In this document: piece after piece, positions 49,533-57,866 of the stretch
Position numbering within the stretch: the first letter of the stretch is position 1
Layout of the letters: each line of letters begins with the position of its first letter
From: Pseudomonas anuradhapurensis
GTDB lineage: Bacteria; Pseudomonadota; Gammaproteobacteria; Pseudomonadales; Pseudomonadaceae
Direction: 5' to 3'
NCBI RefSeq assembly: GCF_014269225.2
Contig: NZ_CP077097.1
Coordinates: 1-64,000, forward strand
DNA length: 64,000 nucleotides
The notes under the pieces: model-generated
Databases searched by the model: none
Told to the model about the DNA's origin: nothing
The model's input: only the letters and a program-made list of their open reading frames with translations
Made by a program: the position numbers and the translations under genes

Positions 49533-49766
49533 ATGATTCGCGTAGCAATCACCGTGTTGGCTTCCCTGGTCGCCACCTCTGCGCTGGCGGCGGTGAAGCC
49601 GTGCGAGGAGCTCAAGGCCGAGATCGAGACCAAGATACAGGCCCAGGGGGTTCCCTCCTACACCCTGGAAATCGTGCCCAACAGCGAAGTGAAAGACCCG
49701 AGCATGGTCGTCGGGACCTGTGATGGAGGCAGCAAGAAGATCATCTACCAGAAGAATGACCAGTAG
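49533..49766 (+). CDS. DUF1161 small periplasmic protein, copy 2
   Basis: This 77-residue paralogue of the protein at 47460-47681 has a signal peptide (MIRVAITVLASLVATSALA), the same VKPCEELKAEIETKIQAQG start of the mature part and a second Cys in GTCDGGSKK. It is slightly longer in the middle (SEVKDPSMVV). Start ATG 49533 with AGGAG upstream. It follows osmC, so stress-linked expression is possible. Confidence 0.82.
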   Translation: MIRVAITVLASLVATSALAAVKPCEELKAEIETKIQAQGVPSYTLEIVPNSEVKDPSMVVGTCDGGSKKIIYQKNDQ

Positions 49767-49800
49767 GTCCTAGCCCCGGGGGCCGTGCAGCAGCCCGTGA

Positions 49801-50214
49801 TCACGGAATGCAGAATACTTCGCTAGGTTCGTTGACCACCACCTTGCGGTTGCCGTCATACAGCCGTACTTGCGGCTCCATCACGGGTGCGCGTGCCTCC
49901 AGGCGATAGCGTTCCCCGGCCTTGAAGTTGTCGAAGCGCACGGTCAGGTAGCAAGTTCGGTCCCTGGGATCGGTGGTGATGCCGCCGGAGTAGATTTCGT
50001 AATCGAAGCGCACGACCAGTTCGTGCTTGCCCGGCGTCATCTGGAAGTAACGGCCGTCATCCAGTCGTTTTCCGTCGAGGCGGTCGGCCATGATGACCCT
50101 GCCTGGGGTGGTGGTGTAGAGGTCGACCCAGGCCTGCTTGGGGTCGACGGGCGGCAAGGGGCTGGCGCAGGCCCCCAGTGTACTGAGGGCTATCAGCATC
50201 ATGGGCTGGCGCAT
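49801..50214 (-). CDS. Putative lipoprotein, paralogue A
   Basis: This 137-residue protein has a lipobox (STLGACAS, Cys at about 16) after a short hydrophobic segment. The mature part is beta-rich with GRYFQMTPGKHELVVRFDYE and DRTCYLTVRFDNFKAGERYR, a pattern seen in small PEGA-like or DUF-type lipoproteins. It shares length and motifs with its neighbour at 50270-50683 (PG.HEL.VR, C..T...F.AG.RY.L.A). No known function. It and the neighbour are on the same strand, 55 bp apart. Confidence 0.75.
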   Translation of the reverse strand: MRQPMMLIALSTLGACASPLPPVDPKQAWVDLYTTTPGRVIMADRLDGKRLDDGRYFQMTPGKHELVVRFDYEIYSGGITTDPRDRTCYLTVRFDNFKAGERYRLEARAPVMEPQVRLYDGNRKVVVNEPSEVFCIP

Positions 50215-50269
50215 GGCAAGACTCCCGCTTGCGAATTACACGCTACAAGCATAGCGCCATTCGTGCGTG

Positions 50270-50683
50270 TCAGCTGTGCTGACAGCCAGCGGGCAGGCCC
50301 TGGCCGACCAGCTTTTGCTGATGGTCGTAGAGCTTGATCCAGGGGCGGAAACCGATACTGCCAGCCTGCAGCTGGTAGCGCTGGCCGGCGCTGAAGTCCT
50401 TGAAGGTCAGCTTGACCTGGCAGTCGCGCCACAGCGGCTCGTCGACCGGGCCGATATTGCTGGGGGTAACCGGGAACTGGTAGCGCACGGTCAGCTCATG
50501 GCTGCCGGGCGGCACTTCGAAATAACGGCTGTCGGCCCAGTCTCGTTCATCGACCTGCAGCGCATGCAGCGAGGTGTTGTCGTAGGGGGTGAGGTCGATC
50601 CAGGCCTGGTTCGGGTCCGGGTCCGGCAGGGTCGAGCAGGCGGATATCAGCAACAGTGAGCCGGCAACCAACAGTGCGCGCAT
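50270..50683 (-). CDS. Putative lipoprotein, paralogue B
   Basis: This 137-residue protein has a lipobox (LLISACST, Cys at about 16) and the same pattern as its neighbour at 49801-50214 (DPNQAWIDL, SRYFEVPPGSHELTVRYQFP, KDFSAGQRYQLQAG). The two probably arose by tandem duplication, and their sequences have diverged substantially. ATG 50683 is preceded by GGGGGAG. It diverges from the aminopeptidase gene. Confidence 0.75.
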   Translation of the reverse strand: MRALLVAGSLLLISACSTLPDPDPNQAWIDLTPYDNTSLHALQVDERDWADSRYFEVPPGSHELTVRYQFPVTPSNIGPVDEPLWRDCQVKLTFKDFSAGQRYQLQAGSIGFRPWIKLYDHQQKLVGQGLPAGCQHS

Positions 50684-50749
50684 GGCGAAACTCCCCCTTG
50701 GCGAGATAGTCTTGAAGTGAAACGGCCTAGAGCGAGTCTGACCTACCGG

Positions 50750-51886
50750 ATGCTTCGATTTTTTCTTGTTCAGCGCTCGGGCCCTGGGGCACTCGACCGC
50801 TTTTTCACCCGTTTGGTTCCCCCGCTTGCCGCGCTCCTGCTGAACGGTTGTGCCAGTACGACCTATTACGGGCAGTTGGCCGAAGGCCAGTGGCAACTGC
50901 TGCGTGCCCGTCAGTCGGTGGAGCGAGTAGTGGCCGACCCTGCTACCTCGCCGAAGTTGCGTGAGCGACTGACGCATGCCGAGCAGGCACGCGCGTTTGC
51001 CAGCCAGCAGCTGAAATTGCCGGACAACCGTAGCTACCGGGTGTACGTGGAGCTTGGCCGGCCCTTTGTGGTGTGGAATGTGTTCGCCACTCCCGAGCTG
51101 TCACTGCAGCCGGTCACGCACTGCTTCCCGATCACCGGCTGCGTGGCGTATCGCGGTTACTACCAGCTGGGGGCGGCACGCGGGGCGGCGGCGTTGATGC
51201 GGCAGGACGGCATGGACGTGTACGTGAGCGGCGTGGAAGCCTATTCGACCCTGGGCTGGTTCGATGACCCGATCCTGTCGTCGATGGTTGGCTGGGGCGA
51301 TGAGCGCCTGGCCACGTTGATCTTCCATGAACTGGCCCACCAGCGCTTCTATGTGCAGGACGACACCGAGTTCAACGAGTCATTCGCCTCCTTCGTCGAG
51401 CAGGAGGGCACGCGGCAATGGCGCGTGGCGCGTGGGCTTGCAGCGGTTGACCAGGCCCAGGGGCCGCAGCGTGACCAGTTCATCCGGCTCGTACTGGCCA
51501 GCCGCGAGCGGTTGCAGGCCATTTATGCCCAGCCGTTGGACGATGCGCAAAAGCGCGTGGCCAAGCAGGCCGAGTTCGAGCGGTTGCGGCGGGAGTACCG
51601 GCTGCTGCGTGACGGCCAGTGGGGCGGCGACAAGCGTTACGACGCCTGGATGTATGGGCCGATGAACAATGCCAAGCTGTTGCCGTTCGGGCTGTATGAC
51701 CAGTGGGTGCCAGCGTTCGCAGCACTGTTCCGCGAGGTGGGTGGGGACTGGGCGCGGTTTTATCAGCGGGTGGAGCAGTTGGGACAGCTGCCGATCGAGG
51801 AGCGCAAAGCGACGTTGCAGCGGTTGATGATCAACCCATCAGATGTTGCGGCCCATCGCGATGCAAAGCCTACGCGGTCCTGGTAG
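50750..51886 (+). CDS. Zinc aminopeptidase-like lipoprotein (HELAHQ)
   Basis: This 378-residue protein has a lipobox-like LLLNGCAS near residue 30, then an aminopeptidase-like domain with zinc motif IFHELAHQRFY (about 200) and a downstream ligand region DTEFNESFASFVEQEG. This is the PF10023-type putative aminopeptidase family of proteobacteria. GTG 50717 and ATG 50750 are both possible starts; no ribosome site decides between them. The final residues VAAHRDAKPTRSW and the stop codon are encoded by a REP element, so the original C-terminus was altered. Confidence 0.78.
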   Translation: MLRFFLVQRSGPGALDRFFTRLVPPLAALLLNGCASTTYYGQLAEGQWQLLRARQSVERVVADPATSPKLRERLTHAEQARAFASQQLKLPDNRSYRVYVELGRPFVVWNVFATPELSLQPVTHCFPITGCVAYRGYYQLGAARGAAALMRQDGMDVYVSGVEAYSTLGWFDDPILSSMVGWGDERLATLIFHELAHQRFYVQDDTEFNESFASFVEQEGTRQWRVARGLAAVDQAQGPQRDQFIRLVLASRERLQAIYAQPLDDAQKRVAKQAEFERLRREYRLLRDGQWGGDKRYDAWMYGPMNNAKLLPFGLYDQWVPAFAALFREVGGDWARFYQRVEQLGQLPIEERKATLQRLMINPSDVAAHRDAKPTRSW

Positions 51887-51924
51887 GAGCGGCCTTGTGT
51901 CGCGATGGGCTGCAAAGCAGCCCC
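51845..51924. repeat. REP pair (family 1) overlapping the aminopeptidase 3' end
   Basis: GTTGCGGCCCATCGCGATGC at 51845 is a degenerate left arm; after CCTACGCGGTCC the inverted arm GTAGGAGCGGCCTTGTGTC runs to GCAGCCCC at 51924. The left arm and the first bases of the right arm are translated as the end of the aminopeptidase. Confidence 0.85.
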
Positions 51925-51931
51925 ATGGCCC

Positions 51932-52582
51932 TCAAGCCTCGAGAAACGCTCGATGCATTTCGGCCAAGGTTGCAAAGTGATAGGCCGGCTCCTCCGCCAT
52001 CAACTCCTCCCGGCTGCCAAACCCATACCCCACCGCCACCGCCTGCAAGCCGTTGCTGCGCGCACCGATCAGGTCATGCTTGCGGTCGCCGATCATCAGC
52101 GTCTGCGCCGGGTCCAGCCCCTCTTCGTCCAGCAGGTGGCGAATCAGCTCGACCTTGTTGGTGCGTGTGCCATCCAGTTCACTGCCATAGATCACCTTGA
52201 AATGGTGGTCGAAAGCGAAGTGACGGGCAATTTCACGGGCGAACTCCCAGGGCTTGGAGGTAGCGATGTACAGGGTGCGGCCTTGGCCATTCAGGGCTGC
52301 GAGCAGTTCCGGCACACCTTCGAACACCAGGTTTTCATACAGGCCGGTGACGCGGAAGCGTTCCCGGTAGAAGTTCACCGCCTCCCAGGCCTTGGCCTCG
52401 TCGAAGCCATAGAACTGCATGAATGCCTGCAGCAAGGGCGGGCCGATAAAGTGTTCGAGGCGGGCCAGGTCCGGCTCGTCGATGCCCAGCTTGGCCAAGG
52501 CGTACTGGATCGAGCGGGTGATGCCCTGGCGCGGGTCGGTCAGGGTGCCGTCGAGGTCGAAGAGGATGTTCTGCTGGTGCAT
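51932..52582 (-). CDS. HAD hydrolase, phosphoglycolate phosphatase-like
   Basis: This 216-residue HAD-superfamily protein has motif I FDLDGTLTDP (about 8-17), motif II IATSKPWEF, motif III Lys in KVIYGSELDGTRTNK and motif IV MIGDRKHDLIGA. The helical cap of the Gph/PGP group follows motif I. It probably dephosphorylates small phosphoesters; the true substrate is unknown. It precedes the gamma-carbonic-anhydrase gene in position but is separated from it by a REP pair. Confidence 0.87.
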   Translation of the reverse strand: MHQQNILFDLDGTLTDPRQGITRSIQYALAKLGIDEPDLARLEHFIGPPLLQAFMQFYGFDEAKAWEAVNFYRERFRVTGLYENLVFEGVPELLAALNGQGRTLYIATSKPWEFAREIARHFAFDHHFKVIYGSELDGTRTNKVELIRHLLDEEGLDPAQTLMIGDRKHDLIGARSNGLQAVAVGYGFGSREELMAEEPAYHFATLAEMHRAFLEA

Positions 52583-52613
52583 TTACATAGGTTCCACTTG
52601 AGTGCTGCGTGGC

Positions 52614-52702
52614 CTTCTTCGCGGGCTCGCCCGCTCCCACAGGTACAGCGCTGGCCTTGAATACTCCACTAGACCTGTGGGAGCGGGCAAGCCCGCGAAT
52701 GC
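52614..52702. repeat. REP pair (family 2), inverted
   Basis: TTCTTCGCGGGCTCGCCCGC and CTCCCACAGGT at 52614-52650, then the inverted copy ACCTGTGGGAGCGGGCAAGC to CGCGAATGCGG at 52702. It fills the 122 bp between the start of the HAD gene and the stop of the carbonic-anhydrase-like gene, ending 2 bp before that stop. Confidence 0.88.
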
Positions 52703-52704
52703 GG

Positions 52705-53253
52705 TCATTCAGGTTGATCGTAGCCTTCGGCCAGGTGCTGGTCCTTGAGCTTCACATAGTTGCTGGCGCTGTAGGCAAAGAACGCATGCTCCTGGTCGTT
52801 CAGCAGCCGGGCCTGTTTCACCGGGCTACCCATGTACAGGTAGCCACTGACCAGGCGCTTGCCCGGCGGTACCAGGCTGCCGGCACCAATGATCACTTCG
52901 TCCTCGACGATGGCGCCGTCCATGATGGTGCTGCCCATGCCGACCAGGATGCGGTTGCCCAGGGTGCAGCCATGCAGCATGACCTTGTGGCCGATGGTCA
53001 CTTCGTCGCCGATGATCAGCGGGAAGCCGTCAGGGTTATATGTGCTGGCGTGGGTGATGTGCAGGACACTGCCGTCCTGCACGCTGGTGCGTGCGCCGAT
53101 GCGGATACGGTGCATGTCGCCGCGCACCACGGTCAGCGGCCACACCGAGCTGTCCTCGCCGATTTCCACGTCGCCCAGCACGATCGCCGAACGGTCGACG
53201 AAGGCCCGTGGTCCAACTTTCGGAGTGTGTTGCTGGAAGCTTCGGATGGCCAT
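52705..53253 (-). CDS. Gamma-carbonic anhydrase-like hexapeptide-repeat protein (YrdA/PaaY type)
   Basis: This 182-residue protein folds as a left-handed beta helix: hexapeptide repeats (VLGDVEIGEDSSVWPL, LIIGDEVTIGHKVMLHGCTLG, ILVGMGSTIMDGAIVED) are visible throughout. Metal-ligand histidines are in HITHAS and TIGHKVMLHG, as in gamma carbonic anhydrases. Many bacterial members have low or untested activity. ATG 53253 (MAIRSFQQHTP) is chosen over a frame reaching upstream. It diverges from prlC, as in P. aeruginosa to my knowledge. Confidence 0.88.
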   Translation of the reverse strand: MAIRSFQQHTPKVGPRAFVDRSAIVLGDVEIGEDSSVWPLTVVRGDMHRIRIGARTSVQDGSVLHITHASTYNPDGFPLIIGDEVTIGHKVMLHGCTLGNRILVGMGSTIMDGAIVEDEVIIGAGSLVPPGKRLVSGYLYMGSPVKQARLLNDQEHAFFAYSASNYVKLKDQHLAEGYDQPE

Positions 53254-53355
53254 GATAGCGTCTCTCATCTGTGCCGATAGGCAGGCTGCCTGCTGCGGTC
53301 GGCGTCGATTGTAATTAAGATGGGCCAGTGTTTCTTCTGCCAAGGTATCCAAACC

Positions 53356-55407
53356 GTGAGTGCGAACAACCCGCTTCTGCAGTCCTACGATCTGCCGCCC
53401 TTCTCGCAAATCCGTGCCGAACACGTGTTGCCGGCGATCGAAGCGATCCTGGCCGACAACCGTAAAGCCATTGCCGAGATCCTCGAAAAGCAGGGCAAGA
53501 ACCCTACCTGGGCTGGCCTGGTGCTGGCCATGGACGAATTGAACGATCGCCTGGGCGCCGCCTGGAGCCCGGTCAGCCACCTCAATGCGGTGTGCAACAG
53601 CCCCGAGCTGCGTGAGGCCTATGAGTCATGCCTGCCGGCGCTTAGCGCCTACTCTACCGAACTTGGGCAGAACCGAGCGCTGTTCGAAGCCTACCAGGCG
53701 CTGATCGACAGCCCGGAGGCTGCCGGCTTCGACGTGGCGCAGAAGACTATCCTCGAGCATGCCCTGCGTGACTTCCGCCTGTCGGGTATCGACCTGCCGG
53801 CGGACAAGCAGCAGCGCTACGCCGAAGTGCAGAGCAAGCTCAGCGAGCTGGGCAGCCGCTTCTCCAACCAGTTGCTCGACGCTACCCAAGCCTGGACCAA
53901 GCACGTCACCGACGAAGCCGCACTGGCCGGCCTGACCGACTCGGCCAAGGCGCAGATGGCGGCAGCAGCCCAGGCCAAGGGGCTCGACGGCTGGCTGATC
54001 ACCCTGGAGTTCCCCAGCTACTACGCGGTGATGACCTACGCCGATGACCGCGCCTTGCGCGAAGAGCTGTATGCCGCCTACTGCACCCGTGCCTCGGATC
54101 AGGGCCCGAATGCCGGTCAGTTCGACAACGGCCCGGTGATGCAGGAAATCCTCGCCCTGCGCCAGGAGTTGTCCGAACTGCTGGGTTACAAAAATTACGC
54201 CGAACTGAGCCTGGCCACCAAGATGGCCGAGTCCAGCGACCAGGTGCTGAGCTTCCTGCGCGACCTGGCCAAGCGTTCCAAGCCGTTCGCCGCACAGGAC
54301 CTGGCGCAGCTCAAGGCCTATGCCGCCGAGCAGGGCTGCCCCGAGCTGGCCAGCTGGGACGCCGGTTACTTCGGCGAAAAGCTGCGTGAACAGCGCTACA
54401 ACGTGTCGCAGGAGGCCCTGCGCGCCTACTTCCCGATCGACAAGGTGCTGGGTGGTCTGTTCAGCATCGTTCAGCGCCTGTACGGCATCGAAATTGCCGA
54501 ACTCAAGGGCTTCGACAGCTGGCACCCGGACGTGCGCCTGTTCGAGATCAAGGAAAACGGCCAGCACATCGGCCGCTTCTTCTTCGACCTGTACGCTCGC
54601 GCCAACAAGCGTGGCGGTGCCTGGATGGACGGCGCCCGTGACCGTCGCCGCACGGCCGATGGCCGCCTGCAGAGCCCTGTGGCCAACCTGGTCTGCAATT
54701 TTACCCCGGCTGCGCCCGGCAAGCCGGCCTTGCTGACCCATGATGAAGTGACCACGCTGTTCCACGAGTTCGGTCACGGCCTGCACCACTTGCTGACCCG
54801 CATCGAGCATGCCGGTGTTTCCGGTATCAATGGCGTGGCCTGGGACGCTGTCGAGCTGCCCAGCCAGTTCATGGAAAACTGGTGCTGGGAACCTGAAGGC
54901 CTGGCGCTGATATCCGGCCACTTTGAAACCGGTGCGCCTCTGCCGCAGGACCTGCTGGACAAGATGCTGGCGGCGAAGAACTTCCAGTCGGGCATGATGA
55001 TGGTGCGCCAGCTGGAGTTCTCGCTGTTCGACTTCGAACTGCACGCCAGCCATGGCGATGGTCGCAGTGTGCTTCAGGTACTCGAAGGCGTACGTGACGA
55101 GGTGTCGGTGATGCGCCCGCCGGCGTACAACCGCTTCCCCAACAGCTTTGCGCACATCTTCGCGGGCGGCTATGCAGCCGGCTACTACAGCTACAAGTGG
55201 GCCGAAGTGCTGTCTGCCGATGCCTTCTCGCGCTTCGAGGAAGAGGGCGTGCTGAATGCCGAGACCGGTCGCGCCTTCCGCGAGGCGATTCTGGCTCGCG
55301 GCGGTTCGCGCGAGCCGATGGTGCTGTTCGTCGACTTCCGTGGCCGTGAACCTTCCATCGATGCCTTGCTGCGCCACAGTGGCCTGAGCGAGGACGCTGC
55401 AGCATGA
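53356..55407 (+). CDS. prlC: Oligopeptidase A (M3 family)
   Basis: PrlC is a cytosolic zinc metallopeptidase that degrades oligopeptides, including cleaved signal peptides. The 683-residue product has the zinc motif FHEFGHGLHHLL (about 472-483) and a downstream Glu in AWDAVELPSQFMENW. GTG 53356 (VSANNPLLQSYDLP) matches the family start. Its stop overlaps the zinc-ribbon gene start by 4 bp. A second, more diverged M3 peptidase follows at 55795. Confidence 0.96.
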   Translation: MSANNPLLQSYDLPPFSQIRAEHVLPAIEAILADNRKAIAEILEKQGKNPTWAGLVLAMDELNDRLGAAWSPVSHLNAVCNSPELREAYESCLPALSAYSTELGQNRALFEAYQALIDSPEAAGFDVAQKTILEHALRDFRLSGIDLPADKQQRYAEVQSKLSELGSRFSNQLLDATQAWTKHVTDEAALAGLTDSAKAQMAAAAQAKGLDGWLITLEFPSYYAVMTYADDRALREELYAAYCTRASDQGPNAGQFDNGPVMQEILALRQELSELLGYKNYAELSLATKMAESSDQVLSFLRDLAKRSKPFAAQDLAQLKAYAAEQGCPELASWDAGYFGEKLREQRYNVSQEALRAYFPIDKVLGGLFSIVQRLYGIEIAELKGFDSWHPDVRLFEIKENGQHIGRFFFDLYARANKRGGAWMDGARDRRRTADGRLQSPVANLVCNFTPAAPGKPALLTHDEVTTLFHEFGHGLHHLLTRIEHAGVSGINGVAWDAVELPSQFMENWCWEPEGLALISGHFETGAPLPQDLLDKMLAAKNFQSGMMMVRQLEFSLFDFELHASHGDGRSVLQVLEGVRDEVSVMRPPAYNRFPNSFAHIFAGGYAAGYYSYKWAEVLSADAFSRFEEEGVLNAETGRAFREAILARGGSREPMVLFVDFRGREPSIDALLRHSGLSEDAAA

Positions 55408-55685
55408 GTGAGGTAGCCGTGAACAAGACCAAGAAGCGCTTCATTGCCGGCGCGGTGTGCCCGGCATGCAGCGAGACCGACAAGTTGATGATGTGGAACG
55501 AAGACGGCGTACCGCACCGCGAGTGCGTGGCCTGCGGCTTTACCGACACCCTCAACGAGCAGGGCCTGTCGGTGCCGAAGGAACTCGGCACGCGGGTCAA
55601 CCAGCTGGCACCGAAAGCGGCGCCCGCCAAGGTTCAGACCGTGCAGTTCTTCCCCAACCCGAAGCTGAAGAAACCGGCTGACTGA
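55404..55685 (+). CDS. yheV: YheV-family zinc-ribbon protein
   Basis: This 93-residue protein carries two CxxC pairs, GAVCPACSETDK (about 17-28) and ECVACGFTDT (about 40-49), forming a zinc ribbon. The YheV family often sits beside prlC or in related gene orders. Its ATG overlaps the prlC stop by 4 bp. The C-terminus is Lys/Pro-rich. Function unknown. Confidence 0.87.
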   Translation: MSEVAVNKTKKRFIAGAVCPACSETDKLMMWNEDGVPHRECVACGFTDTLNEQGLSVPKELGTRVNQLAPKAAPAKVQTVQFFPNPKLKKPAD

Positions 55686-55794
55686 AGCCGCAGTGCCGCC
55701 CGGGCGCATGCCCGGGTGGTAGATAGTCAGGCCTCGTGCCGCGCAGCAACCCTGCAAGCTCCCCTGCTCCCCACTACGAGCAAGGTGTAGCGTC

Positions 55795-57789
55795 ATGGAC
55801 AACCCGCTTCTGCAAAATAGCCATATCCCCGTCGATTATTCGGCGATCACCCTGGAAAACATGGCTGCTGCCTTCGCGCATGTGCTGTTGGCACATGAGC
55901 AAGGCATCGACCGCATCATCCGCGACCAGAAGGCGATGCCTACCTGGGATGACATGGTGTTGGCGGTGGATGGCCTGGATGCCCAGCTGCTGTCAGTGCT
56001 GTACGCCGCTTCACCCCTGGTTGGCCGGGATGATGACTGGGCCAATGCCATTATCGGGTTTTATGGCAGGGTTACGGCACGCTTCGACCAGAAGTTCGCC
56101 AACTCTGCGCTGCAGGCGCTGTATGAGCGCCTTGCCAACAGCGATATCGGCAAGCAGCTGGATGCCCGCAAACGCGCGACCTTGCGCTGGCATCTGGACA
56201 AGTTCAACGCCAATGGTGCGAAGCTCGACGCCGCCGGCAAGGCGCGCCTGGCCCAACTGCAGGCGCAAATCGGCACTGCACGCGAGGCTTTCCGCGCCAA
56301 TATCAACCGGCCAGGTTTGAGCATCACCGATGAAACCGAGCTGAGCGGCATCCCGCAGCGGGTGCGCGATGAATGGGCCGAACGCGCGCGGGAAGCAGGG
56401 GAGTCGGGCTGGTTGATCGCCTGTGAAAGCGTGGCCACTGATGACGCGCTCAAGTACGCCAGTAACCGCCCGTTACGTGAGCGTGTGTATCGCGCTTACC
56501 ATGCCCGCGGGGTCAGTGACGAGCCTGGGCAGGATAATCGCTTGCACTTGCAGCAACTGGCGACGTGGCTTGACGAAAAGGCGCGCTTGCTTGGCTTCGC
56601 CAGCCATCTGGAGCAAAGCCTGCTGGTGAAGAGTGCGGGCGCGGTGGACGAGGTACGGGGCTTTCTTCGCCACCTGGCGGACCAAGTCCGCCCTGGCATG
56701 TTGCAACGGCGCGCGGAAATCGAACGCCGGGCGGCTGCCCAAGGGCTGGCGCCTGTGCAGCCCTGGGACATTGCCTACCTCGAGGCAGGGCACACTGCTG
56801 TTCTCACCACCGAAACCCTGCGCGAATACTTCCCGCTCAATGCCGTCGTCACTGCGTTGCAACAGTTGGCGGAGCAGCTGTTGGGCGTAGTGTTGCAGCC
56901 CAGGCCGCTGGCCACCTGGGATGACAGCGTGCAGCCGTTCGAAGTGTGGCAGGACAACGCCTTCATCGGTTTCCTCTACCTGGATGCCGTACAGCATGCT
57001 GGCAAGCAGCCTGACTCGGTGTTCACCACCTATATACGCAACCGCCGGGTCGATGCCGAAGGGATCTACCAGGCGGCCTCGGTGGTAGTCTTCAGTGACG
57101 TGCCGCAAGCGTTGCCGGGTGACCAGCCGTTGCTCGACCACCTGTCGCTTCGCAAGCTGTTCCATGAGTTCGGCCACGCCCTGCACCATTTGCTGGTGCG
57201 CACGACCAATCATGTGATGTCCAACGTTACCGAACTCGGTACCGATGGCGTGGAACTGGTCGGCAAGTTGTTCGAGCGCTGGGTCTGGGACGCGGATTAC
57301 CTGGTGGCGATCTCGTCGCACCAGCTGGATGGCAGGCCGCTTGACCGTGCGCGGGTCGGTGAATGTCTGTATCGCTTGCGCCAGCAAGGCGTGGAAGAGA
57401 TTGCGCGTGATCTGAGCCTGGCGCTGTTCGATCTGGACCTGCATGCCACGCCAAACGACGGCAGGACGCTCGAGCAACGCCTGGAGCAGGCTCGCGAGCG
57501 TTGCGGTTATTGGCCCCTGGCAGGCTTCGAGCACCCGGCGCATGCCTTCGACCACCTGGTGAATGGCTACGATGCAGGCTATTACGCGTACCTGTGGTCG
57601 GATGTGCACGCCTTCGACCTGTTCACCCGCTTTGAAGCGGCAGGGCTGCTGGACCGGGCGACTGGCCGTGAACTGCAGGAGGCGCTGTTCGCGCCAGGGG
57701 CATCGCGGCCATTGCGCGAAGGCATCGAGGCATTCCTTGGCCGACAGGCGAGCCCTACGGCATTCCTGCGCTGGCATGGTTTGGCGTGA
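55795..57789 (+). CDS. Second M3-family oligopeptidase, diverged PrlC paralogue
   Basis: This 664-residue protein begins MDNPLLQNSHIPVDYSAIT, a recognisable variant of the PrlC start, and keeps the zinc motif FHEFGHALHHLLV (about 456-468) and the downstream ELGTDGVELVGKLFERWVWD with the third ligand Glu. Most of the rest is strongly diverged from the neighbour at 53356. The catalytic residues are intact, so it should be an active metallopeptidase with altered specificity. It stands 109 bp after the zinc-ribbon gene and interrupts the order prlC-yheV-radical SAM that I recall from P. aeruginosa. Confidence 0.9.
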   Translation: MDNPLLQNSHIPVDYSAITLENMAAAFAHVLLAHEQGIDRIIRDQKAMPTWDDMVLAVDGLDAQLLSVLYAASPLVGRDDDWANAIIGFYGRVTARFDQKFANSALQALYERLANSDIGKQLDARKRATLRWHLDKFNANGAKLDAAGKARLAQLQAQIGTAREAFRANINRPGLSITDETELSGIPQRVRDEWAERAREAGESGWLIACESVATDDALKYASNRPLRERVYRAYHARGVSDEPGQDNRLHLQQLATWLDEKARLLGFASHLEQSLLVKSAGAVDEVRGFLRHLADQVRPGMLQRRAEIERRAAAQGLAPVQPWDIAYLEAGHTAVLTTETLREYFPLNAVVTALQQLAEQLLGVVLQPRPLATWDDSVQPFEVWQDNAFIGFLYLDAVQHAGKQPDSVFTTYIRNRRVDAEGIYQAASVVVFSDVPQALPGDQPLLDHLSLRKLFHEFGHALHHLLVRTTNHVMSNVTELGTDGVELVGKLFERWVWDADYLVAISSHQLDGRPLDRARVGECLYRLRQQGVEEIARDLSLALFDLDLHATPNDGRTLEQRLEQARERCGYWPLAGFEHPAHAFDHLVNGYDAGYYAYLWSDVHAFDLFTRFEAAGLLDRATGRELQEALFAPGASRPLREGIEAFLGRQASPTAFLRWHGLA

Positions 57790-57866
57790 AGGTGTGCTGA
57801 CCAGAGGTGCTGGAAAGATCGTGGCGCACCCTTTACTGTGTATGGATACAGTGTCGAGGTAGGGCC

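Noticed and set aside
53626..55377. Open frame of 583 codons antisense to prlC
   Set aside because: Shadow of prlC by the same reasoning.
55795..57789. Second M3 peptidase as a pseudogene
   Set aside because: It is open over 664 codons and keeps the HEFGH motif and downstream Glu, so it is treated as functional.
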